Notes under the pieces: generated by a model | What the model saw: the letters and a program-made list of their open reading frames with translations, nothing else | What the model was told of the DNA's origin: nothing | Databases searched by the model: none | Source: JBGUVL01 sp964370395 | GTDB taxonomy: Bacteria > Bacillota_I > Bacilli_A > Erysipelotrichales > Erysipelotrichaceae | Assembly (NCBI GenBank): GCA_964370395.1 | Contig: CAYJIZ010000010.1 | Location: 22,976-86,975 of the forward strand | Reading direction: 5' to 3' | Length of the DNA: 64,000 nt | Translations under genes and position numbers: made by a program | Shown here: one piece after another, positions 53,199-62,475 of the stretch | How the letters are laid out: each line of letters opens with the position of its first letter | Position numbering within the stretch: position 1 is the stretch's first letter

Positions 53199-54383
53199 AT
53201 GGAACAAAATGAAAAAAGTAAAATCGTGCGCTTTTTAAGTGCACAGACAATATCACTATTAGGATCTTCGATCGTTCAGTATGGAATGATTTGGTATATC
53301 ACATTAACGACGACTTCAGGATTAATGATTATGATATCGACGTTATGTGGATTTCTACCGCAAATACTGATCGCATTATTTGCAGGAAAATGGATTGATC
53401 GCTACGATGCGAAAAAAGTAGTTATGGTAAGTGACGCAATGATTGCGTTTGTTACCTTATTGCTTGCGATTTGTTTTCTACTACAACTTGAAAGTTTATG
53501 GCTAGTATTTGTTGTGTTAGGTGTTCGTTCACTAGGAACAGGAATGCAAACACCTTGCGTAAATACGTTAATACCACAAATTGTGAGCAATGATTATTTG
53601 ATGCGAGTGAATGGTATCAATAGTACTTTAAATGCCATTACGATGTTTATTTCCCCAATGTTGAGTGGGATGTTGCTATCGCTTGCATCATTGGAAATAC
53701 TATTAATGATTGATGTGATTACAGCAATCATCGGAATTGGTATTACCGCAACGATTACAATAAAAAAGAAACAACAAACACAGGAAGTAAGTAATCAAAT
53801 AGAAGAAAGCAAATCAGGACTTGCGTATGTGAAACAACACAAGAAAATAGCGTACTTGCTTATCTTTCAGTTTGTGATCTATTTTTTGATTACGCCTGCT
53901 GCCTTCTTAACACCACTTATGATTGCACGTCGTTTTGGAAAACAAGTATGGCGATTAACAATGAGTGAAATGTCATACAGTTTAGGAATGGTACTTGGTG
54001 GTATTCTTATTTCAACATGGCAAGGATTCAAAGAAAAAACAAAAACGATGGTTGTAGCGAGTGTGTGTTATGGAATGTTGATGATAACTATTGGAGTAGC
54101 GCAAGTATTTCTTTTTTACTTGATAATGAATGCTTTCATTGGAGTTGTGACACCATGTTATGGAACATCCATTACCGTTTACTTACAAGAAAAAGTGAAG
54201 AGCAGTATGCATGGACGTATTTTTTCACTGATGCAAATTGCTACTTCGTGTGCCTTTCCAATCGGCATGTGCTTATTTGGTCCATTGGCAGATTATGTCG
54301 CTGTACCATACTTATTAGTGGGATGTGGAATACTTGTGATAGCAAGTACCTATGTCTTTCAATTACAAATGAAGAACAAATAA
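53199..54383 (+). CDS. MFS drug efflux transporter, Mef(A)-like (MFS_3 family)
   Basis: 394 residues, twelve predicted helices, GAGGAGA upstream. It resembles the macrolide-efflux Mef group: FLSAQTISLLGSSIVQYGM in helix 1, LFAGKWIDRYDAKKVVM (MFS motif A), VRSLGTGMQTPCVNTLIPQI, MSEMSYSLGMVLGGILIS and GRIFSLMQIATSCAFPIG. Family members expel macrolides or other drugs by proton exchange. The leader with an RLR motif and terminator suggests antibiotic-inducible expression. Substrate unproven. Confidence 0.85.
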   Translation: MEQNEKSKIVRFLSAQTISLLGSSIVQYGMIWYITLTTTSGLMIMISTLCGFLPQILIALFAGKWIDRYDAKKVVMVSDAMIAFVTLLLAICFLLQLESLWLVFVVLGVRSLGTGMQTPCVNTLIPQIVSNDYLMRVNGINSTLNAITMFISPMLSGMLLSLASLEILLMIDVITAIIGIGITATITIKKKQQTQEVSNQIEESKSGLAYVKQHKKIAYLLIFQFVIYFLITPAAFLTPLMIARRFGKQVWRLTMSEMSYSLGMVLGGILISTWQGFKEKTKTMVVASVCYGMLMITIGVAQVFLFYLIMNAFIGVVTPCYGTSITVYLQEKVKSSMHGRIFSLMQIATSCAFPIGMCLFGPLADYVAVPYLLVGCGILVIASTYVFQLQMKNK

Positions 54384-54410
54384 AAAAGGGGATGTAGAAA
54401 CATCCCTTTT
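54384..54410. terminator. Bidirectional terminator between the efflux gene and the Cof phosphatase
   Basis: AAAAGGG(G)ATG/CATCCCTTTT hairpin with a 6-nt loop. Confidence 0.82.
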
Positions 54411-55236
54411 AAATTAAATCATAGTGTTTAAGTGCATGATACAAACCATCCTCTAAAATATGTTTGGTCGTATAAGTACTTAATTGTTTCAGTTCATCGC
54501 AAGCATTTCCCATACTAATACCAATTTCGCAATGGGCAAGCATACTCGCATCATTCATGCTATCACCAATCGCGATGGTGTGTTGTTTGCTTGCTTGAAA
54601 TTTTTCTAGTACGACATCAATGCCGCTTGCCTTTGTGATATGTGGGCAAGACACTTCATAATTAATGTAACCATTAAAGTCTAAAGAATGAAGAACGACA
54701 TGCATTCCTTCTATTTCTTTCATTGCATCGTGAATGGCTTCTTTTTTGGAATAGATGGATAGTTTTGTGATATCATCAAAATTAATGTCATCATCACTTG
54801 TGAAAGTAGTGAAATTCACTTTTTTCATTCTTTCTTTTACTAATGCATCATCCTTGTATTCTTTGAAGTACATCGCGTAGAAACATTTGTATGCATCGCT
54901 GCTGAAGTAAGATTGATTGGTTCCTTCTAGTGCATAACCAATACCATAGTTGTCTAGAATTTGTTTGATCTCTTTTACTTTTGCGCTAAGCATTGTTTCT
55001 TTGTGTACAATTTTATCATTGATTTCAATCACTCCACCGCAAGCGAAGATGTATCCATCGAATTGAATATCTCGAAATAATTCATCTACTTCAGTAAAGG
55101 GACGTCCAGTGCAAATAAATACTTTATGGTTGTTTTGTTGGGCTTGTTTGATTGCTTGCACTGCGCTTGTTGGGATACCTTCATCTTGGTCGAATAACGT
55201 ACCATCGATATCCACAAATATATATTTTGTTTCCAT
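54409..55236 (-). CDS. Cof-type HAD-IIB family phosphatase
   Basis: 275 residues. HAD motifs: I FVDIDGTLF (Asp nucleophiles), II FICTGRP, III with Lys in the LEKFQASKQ region, IV AIGDSMNDASML. The Cof/IIB cap lies between motifs II and III. It likely hydrolyses a small sugar or cofactor phosphate. It follows asnA by 3 bp and is probably cotranscribed. Confidence 0.9.
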   Translation of the reverse strand: METKYIFVDIDGTLFDQDEGIPTSAVQAIKQAQQNNHKVFICTGRPFTEVDELFRDIQFDGYIFACGGVIEINDKIVHKETMLSAKVKEIKQILDNYGIGYALEGTNQSYFSSDAYKCFYAMYFKEYKDDALVKERMKKVNFTTFTSDDDINFDDITKLSIYSKKEAIHDAMKEIEGMHVVLHSLDFNGYINYEVSCPHITKASGIDVVLEKFQASKQHTIAIGDSMNDASMLAHCEIGISMGNACDELKQLSTYTTKHILEDGLYHALKHYDLI

Positions 55237-55239
55237 ATT

Positions 55240-56247
55240 CTATAATAAGTGAATGTTATGTTTGGCACATTCACGAATCATATCATTTGGCCAAATACTA
55301 GCTTGTACTTCCCCAACGTGAGCACGTTTCAGCAATAACATGCAAAGACGAGATTGTCCGATTCCTCCACCGATTGTGTAAGGTAATTGCTTGTTCACAA
55401 TCGCTTTGTGGTAAGGTAACTCTAAGCGCTCTTCACAACGTTCAGCTTGTAATTGTTGTACTAATGAATCTTCGTCAACACGAATACCCATACTTGATAT
55501 TTCTAGCGCACAATTTAGTGGTTCATACCAAAATAAGATATCTCCATTTAATTTCCAATCATCGTAGTCAGGTGCACGTCCATCGTGTTTCTTTCCACTT
55601 TTTAATTTGTTTCCAATTTGCATCACAAACACACAACCTAATTCTTTACAAATTTCGTTTTCACGATCTTTGGCTGTTAAGTCTGGGTATTTGTCTTCCA
55701 ATTCTTGTGTCGTAATAAAATGGATTTGGTTTGGCAAATGGTTTACCGCATCTGGGTATTTGTACCAAACTTCATGTTCCATATGTTTGATCACTTTGAA
55801 GATTTGTTTTACGTGTTCTTTTAACACTTCTTCACAACGTTCTTCTTTGGCGATAATCTTTTCCCAATCCCATTGGTCTACATAACAAGAATGTAAGTTA
55901 TCTACTTCTTCGTCTTTACGAATGGCATTCATGTTTGTGTACAATCCTTCGTGCATTTCAAATTCGTATTTTTTAAGCGCAAGACGTTTCCATTTCGCAA
56001 GAGAATGAATGACTTCAATCTCATCGTCAGGAAGTGCGCGCATCGTAAACGATACAGGTTTTTCATATCCATTTAAATTATCATTTAACCCCGAATTTCG
56101 TTCCACAAATAAAGGAGCAGAGATTCTTGATAAACAAAGTTCTCTTCCTAATTCTTTTTGAAATGTATCACGGATGTATTTGATTGCTTCTTGTGTTTCT
56201 CTTAGTGATAGTTTTGGATCGTAATCTTTCGGTATAATTAAATTCAT
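55240..56247 (-). CDS. asnA: Aspartate-ammonia ligase (AsnA)
   Basis: 335 residues. Makes asparagine from aspartate, ammonia and ATP. RISAPLFVERNSGLNDNLNG, SFTMRALPDDEIEVIHSLAKW, EGLYTNMNAIRKDEEVDNLH, YVDQWDWEKII and the C-terminal GGGIGQSRLCMLLL are class II synthetase-like AsnA motifs. Normal length; AGGGGGTT precedes the start. Confidence 0.95.
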   Translation of the reverse strand: MNLIIPKDYDPKLSLRETQEAIKYIRDTFQKELGRELCLSRISAPLFVERNSGLNDNLNGYEKPVSFTMRALPDDEIEVIHSLAKWKRLALKKYEFEMHEGLYTNMNAIRKDEEVDNLHSCYVDQWDWEKIIAKEERCEEVLKEHVKQIFKVIKHMEHEVWYKYPDAVNHLPNQIHFITTQELEDKYPDLTAKDRENEICKELGCVFVMQIGNKLKSGKKHDGRAPDYDDWKLNGDILFWYEPLNCALEISSMGIRVDEDSLVQQLQAERCEERLELPYHKAIVNKQLPYTIGGGIGQSRLCMLLLKRAHVGEVQASIWPNDMIRECAKHNIHLL

Positions 56248-56395
56248 ATTGAAACCCCCTAATATAATTTATTATATTGTACATGAGATTGGCATAATAT
56301 ACAAAGATTTTCTTTCGTTTTCAGAAACTTTTTTCATTTGAAATTATTGTAATTTTAATAAGGAATCGCTACAATGAAAGAAAGAGGTGAGCAAG

Positions 56396-56551
56396 GTGGA
56401 AAAAAACAATCGCAAACGATACAAAGAGTACTTGAAAGAAGGGGAAGAAATAAAGCAATTCTGGAGAAAATCGGGAAGAGGATATGCGATTGCTTCATTT
56501 GTACTCGCATTGCTTGTTGTATCCTTACTCTTATACTGTAAATTAAAGTAA
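56396..56551 (+). CDS. Small single-pass membrane protein (51 residues)
   Basis: GTG start at 56396, five bases after AGAGGTGAG. A charged N-terminal half (KNNRKRYKEYLKEGEEIKQF) is followed by a hydrophobic helix (YAIASFVLALLVVSLLLYC) and KLK. A second frame from the ATG at 56374 covers the same DNA but has no protein-like character. Function unknown; it is flanked by a strong terminator. Confidence 0.6.
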   Translation: MEKNNRKRYKEYLKEGEEIKQFWRKSGRGYAIASFVLALLVVSLLLYCKLK

Positions 56552-56584
56552 ATGCCACTGTCATAAGACAATGGCATTTTTTTT
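56550..56584. terminator. Bidirectional terminator after the small membrane protein and nrdB
   Basis: AAATGCCA...TGTC pairs with GACA...TGGCATTT around an ATAA loop, then a long T run. Confidence 0.85.
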
Positions 56585-57623
56585 ATAGATCATCCACAAG
56601 TGCGCTTGCTTTCGCATAGGCACTTGATTTGGCTTCAAAGAAATCGGTTTTAATCATGTTCGCATTGGAGTATTGTGATACCCATTTCATTGATTCGGGT
56701 TCTTCTTGGTTGTCTTCGTATAAGAAACCAAAGCCCAATCCGCTGCAACGTAAATTACCTAGATAACGGATGTAATCAGAAATCATCGAAGTAGTAAGTC
56801 CTTCAATGTTGTCACCGATTACGTATTCACCCCATTTGATTTCTTCTTCTACACCACGCGCTAGCATGTCTTTGTAGATGGCGATTTTTTCTTCGCTAAA
56901 TAAATCAGGTTCTTCTTTTTGTAGGTCTAATAAAATGTTTCTAAATAACCACAAGTGAGTATTTTCATCACGATTAATGTAACGAATCTCTTGAACAGAA
57001 CCACTCATTTTCCCATTGCGCCCAAGGTTGTAGAAAAACATAAAACCAGAATAGAAGTAAATTCCTTCTAAGATATAGTTGGCAATCAGCGTACGTACAA
57101 AAGTAAAGCTGTCTTTCTTTTCTTGAAATTCATTGTATAAATCACCAATGAATTTGTTTCGTGCAAGTAAGATCGGATCATCTTTCCATTGGTACAAAAT
57201 GTCAGTACGTTCTTCAGGAGAACAAATCGTATCTAACATATACCCATAACTTTGGGAATGGACTGCTTCTTGAAAGGATTGGATGGTAAGACAAAGGTTT
57301 ACCTCATTGGCAGTAACGTATTCCGTAATGTTTGGTAAGTTTGCTGTTTGAATACTATCTAAGAAAATTAGAAAAGATAATATTTTATCATACGCTGTTC
57401 TCTCTGCAGTATTTAATAGACGGTATTCTTTCACATCTTGTCCTAAATTGATTTCTTCAGGAATCCAAAAGTTATTCATCGCTTGGCGATACCAATCACT
57501 CACCCAAGTGTATTTCATATTATTGAAATCATTCAGGTTTGTTGTATTACCATTAATCAAACGACGTTTGTTTACTTCTATGTCACCAAATTCATTAAAC
57601 AGTGCTTTTCTTTGTAAGTCCAT
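56583..57623 (-). CDS. nrdB: Class Ia ribonucleotide reductase, beta subunit (NrdB)
   Basis: 346 residues from the ATG at 57623, after AGGAGG. The diiron ligands lie in TAYDKILSFLIFLDSIQ (Asp/Glu region), QEAVHSQSYGYML (Glu, His) and NRDENTHLWLFRNIL (Glu, His). It houses the tyrosyl/diiron radical. No nrdI follows, favouring class Ia rather than the Ib (manganese) type. It starts 8 bp after the nrdA stop. Confidence 0.92.
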   Translation of the reverse strand: MDLQRKALFNEFGDIEVNKRRLINGNTTNLNDFNNMKYTWVSDWYRQAMNNFWIPEEINLGQDVKEYRLLNTAERTAYDKILSFLIFLDSIQTANLPNITEYVTANEVNLCLTIQSFQEAVHSQSYGYMLDTICSPEERTDILYQWKDDPILLARNKFIGDLYNEFQEKKDSFTFVRTLIANYILEGIYFYSGFMFFYNLGRNGKMSGSVQEIRYINRDENTHLWLFRNILLDLQKEEPDLFSEEKIAIYKDMLARGVEEEIKWGEYVIGDNIEGLTTSMISDYIRYLGNLRCSGLGFGFLYEDNQEEPESMKWVSQYSNANMIKTDFFEAKSSAYAKASALVDDL

Positions 57624-57631
57624 ACTTCCTC

Positions 57632-60154
57632 CTATGATGCGCATGATTCGCATTCTTCTACTTCTAATGATTTACTTCTTACATAATAAATCGTTTTCAC
57701 ATTCCCTTTGTAAGCATCGATATACAGTTGTAGTAACTGACGCATAGTGAATTCGTTAGTAATGTATAAATTTAAAGATTGGGCTTGGTCGATGTGGCGT
57801 TGGCGAATCGAAGCCGCTTTGATAATCCAATCTTGTTTGATTAAATGCGCATTTTTGTATAACCAAAATGTGGAAGCATTTAAGTCAGGGGCAATACGAG
57901 TAATCATACTGCCTTTCTTTTCTTCTAAGAAAAACTTATTCATAATTGGGTCAACAGCAGCACTCGTTCCCGCAATAATGGAAGTGGAACTAGTTGGTGC
58001 GATGGCTAATAAATAAGCATTACGCATTCCATATTTGTTTACATTTGTTGCAAGGTTTGTCCAAGCTTCGCTTTGGTAACCTCTACGCTTAAAGTATAAT
58101 CCACTTTCCCATTCACTGCCATTAAAAAAGTCATAATGTCCTTTTTCTTTGGCGATGGCATTGCTTGCTTCAATCGCATAGAAATTAATTTTTTCGTATA
58201 AGTCATCCACGAATTGCAAATGTTCTTCACTTTCAAAAGACATACCGTGGTTGACTAACATGTGGTGGTAACCACTTGTTCCTAATCCTATGGAACGATA
58301 GTGAGAGTTTGTTATTTGTGCATAAGGAATTGGATAGTAATTTAAGTCGATGACATTATCCAACGCACGAACAACTACTGAAATGGTATGTTGCAACTCT
58401 GTGTCATCGCAAACATTGATGTTTCCTAAAATAAGCGATGCCAGATTACATACGACAAAGTCACTTGCTTTGTGGTAATCGACTACGATTTCCTCGCCAT
58501 CGATGATTTTCACTTCTTGGTTAACATGTTGCATGGCATTCATATTTTGTGCGATTTCTGTACATAAGTTAGAACAGTAAATCATTCCTTTGTGTTTGTT
58601 TGGGTTTGCTTCGTTTACCGCATCACGATAAAAAGCAAATGGCGTACCTGTTTCCACTGCTGATTTCAAAATCAAACGAACAAGTTCCTTTAATGAAATT
58701 TCACGTTTTTGAATACGTGCATCATTGACACATTCTAAGTATTTTTGTTCCCATGTTTCGCCATAGTAATCTTCTAAGGCGAAGCCTTTGATGCTTTTGA
58801 TTTCATGTGGACACATTAAGTACCATACTTGATCTAAGTTTTCTTCCGCCATCTTCCAAAATAAATTAGGATAACAAATAGCAGGGAACACATCGTGTGC
58901 TTTTTGACGGTCGTCTCCATTGTTGGTACGCAAACTTAAAAACTCTGGTAAATCTTTGTGCCAAGCATCCAAATAGACGGCAACCGCACCTTGGCGTACC
59001 CCTAATTGGTCTACTGCTACCGCAGTATCGTTGACTAATTTAATCCAACGAATGACACCACCAGCGGCTCCTTCAAAACCACGAATGTCACTACCGTTCG
59101 CTCTTACTTTTCCAAAATACAATCCCATTCCACCACCGAACTTAGAAACTTGTGCAAAGTTATCCAAGCTCTTGTAGATACCATGCAAAGAATCTGGAAC
59201 CGTATCGATGAAACAAGATGACAATTGGTGGTATGGTTTTCTTGCGTTCGCAAGCGTAGGGGTTGCCATTGTCACTTTCAGCGTACTTAAAATATCATAA
59301 ATTTGTTTTGCCCAAAAAACCTTGTTGTCTTTTTCTGGAATGGCTAAATGCATAGCGATTCCCATAAACATCTCTTGGGTAGTTTCCAATAGCTTATGTG
59401 TATGCGAACGAATGAGGTAACGTTGCACCAATAAATCCAAACCACTATACGTAAACAATTCATCACGACTAGGTTGCATGTAGGCTTCTAATTCATTTAC
59501 TTCTTGTCTTGTATAATTTTCTAAGATGTAAGCTCCATAATAACCTTGTTGCGTTAAATACATTATCTTATCGTAAAAATCATTCAATTGATGCGAAGCT
59601 AGGTTATGCTCAATTTGACGATTCACTTTAATCAATAAGAAACGAGCTGCGATGTGTTCCCATTTTGGAGACTCCACGCTAATTAACTCTACACAAGCTT
59701 TGATTAATAAATCAAGTTTATCTTGTGCACTTAAGTCTTCCTTTACAAAGGATTGGTATTTGATTAAAAGAAGTTGCAAAGAGTATTCTTTGTCTGCAAA
59801 TTGCTTTTGTATTTTTTTGCATAATAAAAAGACATCCTCGTCTTGGATTAATGCATGAAGTTGCAAGATGATCTCTCTTTGCTCACTTCTTTTTTCACGA
59901 TATAAAATATAACGTTTCGCTTGTTTGTAGTAAGAGTGTTTCATTAACTGCTCTTCTACCATATCCTGTACAGCTTCTACAGATACACTATTTTCTTCCC
60001 ATGCTTCTAAACTGTTTTGTATCGCATTTAAAATAGCGCTTAAATGCGCTTCGTCGATTTCACTTTTATCTTCCTTAAATGCAGCGAGTATCGCATTTTT
60101 AATTTTTAAAGTGGTAAATTGTTCATACGATCCATCTCGTTTTTTTATGTTCAT
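57632..60154 (-). CDS. nrdA: Class Ia ribonucleotide reductase, alpha subunit (NrdA)
   Basis: 840 residues. Reduces ribonucleoside diphosphates. An N-terminal ATP-cone (about 1-95; IKKRDGSYEQFTTLKIKNAI) provides allosteric control by ATP/dATP. The active site includes SSCFIDTVPDSL, GGMGLYFGKVRANGSDIRG, VCNLASLILGN and APTSSTSIIAGTSAAVDP. The C-terminal CESC pair (ECESCAS) is the redox shuttle. Transcribed with nrdB; a TATAAT (complement of 60179-60184) precedes it. No NrdR box is obvious. Confidence 0.95.
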   Translation of the reverse strand: MNIKKRDGSYEQFTTLKIKNAILAAFKEDKSEIDEAHLSAILNAIQNSLEAWEENSVSVEAVQDMVEEQLMKHSYYKQAKRYILYREKRSEQREIILQLHALIQDEDVFLLCKKIQKQFADKEYSLQLLLIKYQSFVKEDLSAQDKLDLLIKACVELISVESPKWEHIAARFLLIKVNRQIEHNLASHQLNDFYDKIMYLTQQGYYGAYILENYTRQEVNELEAYMQPSRDELFTYSGLDLLVQRYLIRSHTHKLLETTQEMFMGIAMHLAIPEKDNKVFWAKQIYDILSTLKVTMATPTLANARKPYHQLSSCFIDTVPDSLHGIYKSLDNFAQVSKFGGGMGLYFGKVRANGSDIRGFEGAAGGVIRWIKLVNDTAVAVDQLGVRQGAVAVYLDAWHKDLPEFLSLRTNNGDDRQKAHDVFPAICYPNLFWKMAEENLDQVWYLMCPHEIKSIKGFALEDYYGETWEQKYLECVNDARIQKREISLKELVRLILKSAVETGTPFAFYRDAVNEANPNKHKGMIYCSNLCTEIAQNMNAMQHVNQEVKIIDGEEIVVDYHKASDFVVCNLASLILGNINVCDDTELQHTISVVVRALDNVIDLNYYPIPYAQITNSHYRSIGLGTSGYHHMLVNHGMSFESEEHLQFVDDLYEKINFYAIEASNAIAKEKGHYDFFNGSEWESGLYFKRRGYQSEAWTNLATNVNKYGMRNAYLLAIAPTSSTSIIAGTSAAVDPIMNKFFLEEKKGSMITRIAPDLNASTFWLYKNAHLIKQDWIIKAASIRQRHIDQAQSLNLYITNEFTMRQLLQLYIDAYKGNVKTIYYVRSKSLEVEECESCAS

Positions 60155-60224
60155 AAAGGTCCCTCTTTTCTAATTTTAATTATATGCAATAATGCTCTCA
60201 TTAGGTAGTCATTTGCCCACATGC

Positions 60225-60269
60225 TTGACAAATACGTAACTGGTTACTATAATATAGGTAACTAGTTAC
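60225..60269 (+). promoter_or_regulatory. Promoter and two MarR operators of the MarR-flavodoxin operon
   Basis: TTGACA (60225-60230) - 17 bp - TATAAT (60248-60253). GTAACTGGTTAC (60236-60247) lies in the spacer and GTAACTAGTTAC (60258-60269), a perfect 12-bp palindrome, at the transcription start. Their centres are 22 bp apart, two helical turns. This implies strong autorepression by the MarR-type protein encoded just downstream. Confidence 0.88.
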
Positions 60270-60284
60270 GTATGGAGGTGTGGT

Positions 60285-60773
60285 ATGGACTTAAAACAAT
60301 TGCAAAAAGATTTTGATCAAAATCGTGCATTACAAGAAAAAGCAGTCTTTGCATCGCTTTTTATCTTGCAAAATAAGGTGAAGACATTTTTTGATAACAG
60401 TGATTCGAAAGTGACACTAAAGCAGTTTATGTTATTGGTGATTGTGAAGCAAGCAAAGTTGCGTAAACAACAATTGAGCTTTACCCAAATTGGAGAGCTA
60501 CTTGGTTGTTCAAGACAGAACGTGAAAAAGTTAGCACTTGTATTAGAAAAACATGGATGGTGTAATATCGTACCAAGCGAAAGTGATTCACGTACCTCTG
60601 TAATAGAAGAAACAGCGAAATTAATGGAGTACTTTAGTGAAATAAGTACGTATCATATGCATAAACTAGAGGAACTCTTTGCGGTATTCAGCGATGAAGA
60701 GTTGCAAGTATTTTTTCAGCTGATGAATAAATTTAATAATCATGTAAATGAGATGGAGAAACAAGATGAATAA
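60285..60773 (+). CDS. MarR-family transcriptional regulator
   Basis: 162 residues, with TGGAGGTG upstream. The winged helix is at residues about 60-110: FTQIGELLGCSRQNVKKLAL (recognition helix), LEKHGWCNIVPSESDSRTS (wing). Helices at both ends provide dimerisation. It probably represses its own promoter through GTAAC-N2-GTTAC sites. It overlaps the flavodoxin gene by 8 bp (ATGAATAA), so the two are coupled. Confidence 0.88.
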   Translation: MDLKQLQKDFDQNRALQEKAVFASLFILQNKVKTFFDNSDSKVTLKQFMLLVIVKQAKLRKQQLSFTQIGELLGCSRQNVKKLALVLEKHGWCNIVPSESDSRTSVIEETAKLMEYFSEISTYHMHKLEELFAVFSDEELQVFFQLMNKFNNHVNEMEKQDE

Positions 60774-61305
60774 AATAGCAATCGTATACAAATCAAAATA
60801 TGGGTCGACAAAACAATATGCAATGATCCTACAAGAAGCGCTACAAGCAGATGTAATCGAAAGCAAAGAAGCCAAATTATTCCAGTTACAACAATACGAT
60901 ACACTGGTTTTTGCGGGTGGGGTATTCGCAAGTGGTATAGGTGGTATCTCAGTGTTGAGACAACACTATGCTAAGTTGGCACAAAAAAACATTTTTGTCT
61001 TAGCTGTAGGTTCTTCGCAACCTCGTGAAAGTGTGTACGAACAAATTAAAACGCACAGTTTAAAAGATGATTTAAACAAGGTTCCGATGTATTATGCGCG
61101 AGGACAATGGGATGTGAAATCACTAAATTTTGTGGAACGCCAAATGTGTAAGATGATGAAAAAATCGTTAGACAAAAAAGAAGAAAGCGAAATGAGTGAA
61201 TACGATCGTGAATTCTTAGAGCTATATTACGAGAAAAATAACTGGGTAAGCAAAGAACAAGTAGAAACACTAATTCAAGATATCAAAGCAAAAAGCAATT
61301 CTTAA
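60766..61305 (+). CDS. Flavodoxin-domain protein (HemG/flavodoxin_5-like)
   Basis: 179 residues from the ATG at 60766 (GGAG upstream). IAIVYKSKYGSTKQYAMIL is the FMN phosphate-binding loop; DTLVFAGGVFASGIGGISVL and VLAVGSSQPRESVY are flavodoxin-like strands. Resembles the flavodoxin_5 group, which includes protoporphyrinogen oxidase HemG and related menaquinone or oxidant-linked proteins. Under MarR control it may act in oxidative or electrophile stress; inferred. Confidence 0.83.
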   Translation: MNKIAIVYKSKYGSTKQYAMILQEALQADVIESKEAKLFQLQQYDTLVFAGGVFASGIGGISVLRQHYAKLAQKNIFVLAVGSSQPRESVYEQIKTHSLKDDLNKVPMYYARGQWDVKSLNFVERQMCKMMKKSLDKKEESEMSEYDREFLELYYEKNNWVSKEQVETLIQDIKAKSNS

Positions 61306-61321
61306 ATAAAGAATTGCTTTT
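61291..61321 (+). terminator. Terminator after the flavodoxin gene
   Basis: AAAAGCAATTC ... GAATTGCTTTT hairpin followed by T's. Confidence 0.85.
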
Positions 61322-61351
61322 GTTTTGTATTCGTTTTTTTTCGTTTCTTGC

Positions 61352-62353
61352 TTATTGTTTGTTGTCTGCGCTAAAGTAAATTCCTGCTTCTTTTCTAGCA
61401 TTTTCAATTACTTCTAACACTTCTCTTGAATACACTAACAACTCATGACAAGTCGCGAAATCATTTTGTGAACGCATTGCTTCAAATGCCACAAGTTCAT
61501 ATGACATATGTTGTTGTTGCTCATGTCCAATTGCTTTTGCTTCATGATCAAACTTAGATAATGTTTTACTTAATGTGACATTCTTACAAACACCAGTGCT
61601 TGCTCCATCAATCACAATTGTACCTTCGTCTCCTTGGATACATGCATAATTATTGCTTGCGCTATCTTTCGCACCGATTAAGGTTGCGATAAAGTTATCG
61701 TATTCAAAAATTAACACTCCTGAAGTATCGATACCATTGCTTGCGATATTCGCATAATAGTGGTAAGTATTCGGTTTACCAAATAAGTACATACAAACAT
61801 GAATGTTGTACAAGTTAATATCCATAATGCTACCACCTGAGAATTCAGGAGAGAATACATTTGGTGTATTTCCTTCTTTAAAAGCTGCATAACGACTTGA
61901 ATATTGTGAGAAGTTACAAGTAACCAAACGGACTTGTCCTACTTCATTTAATCGATCTTTCACAATGTTTAAGTTAGGTGTATAAATGTTGGTGATGGCT
62001 TCCCATAAAAAGACATTTTGTTTTTTCGCTTCCGCAATTAACACATCCAATTCTTCTACATTGGAAGCGAAAGGTTTCTCACAAATCACGTGTTTTTTCG
62101 CTTGTAATGCACGCAAAGAATAAGGGAAATGCAAGCTATTTGGAGATGCGACATAAATCGTATCAATTTCGTCATCTTGTAACATCGCATCCATATCAGT
62201 GTATGTTTTTTGAATGCTGTATTTGTCTGCAAAGGCTTGTGCTGTTTCTTGTTTTCTTGAATAAACGGCTATCACTTCCACATTTTCTACCAAAGCAACA
62301 GCTTCCATAAACGTATCAACGATAAATCCGGTTCCAATTGTTCCAATTTTCAT
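61352..62353 (-). CDS. Gfo/Idh/MocA family oxidoreductase
   Basis: 333 residues. Rossmann NAD(P) site IGTIGTGFIVDTFMEAV, then the EKPFASNVEELDVLI motif with the conserved Lys, and the C-terminal substrate domain with GGSIMDINLYNIH. It likely oxidises a sugar, inositol or dihydrodiol; substrate unknown. It is a single gene, convergent with the flavodoxin gene. Confidence 0.9.
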   Translation of the reverse strand: MKIGTIGTGFIVDTFMEAVALVENVEVIAVYSRKQETAQAFADKYSIQKTYTDMDAMLQDDEIDTIYVASPNSLHFPYSLRALQAKKHVICEKPFASNVEELDVLIAEAKKQNVFLWEAITNIYTPNLNIVKDRLNEVGQVRLVTCNFSQYSSRYAAFKEGNTPNVFSPEFSGGSIMDINLYNIHVCMYLFGKPNTYHYYANIASNGIDTSGVLIFEYDNFIATLIGAKDSASNNYACIQGDEGTIVIDGASTGVCKNVTLSKTLSKFDHEAKAIGHEQQQHMSYELVAFEAMRSQNDFATCHELLVYSREVLEVIENARKEAGIYFSADNKQ

Positions 62354-62475
62354 AGTTTCTTCCTCACTTTTTTATATGAATATCATACCATATCTATTGT
62401 ATTTTAAAAGAAATATTGAGATATCCTAATCAATTCATTGTATGCTATACTAAAAGTACATTAGGGGGTGTAGTA

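Noticed and set aside
56374..56541. Alternative frame starting at ATG 56374
   Set aside because: The GTG frame at 56396 has a closer ribosome binding site and gives a coherent membrane helix; the ATG frame gives a Cys/Ile-rich, unstructured tail.
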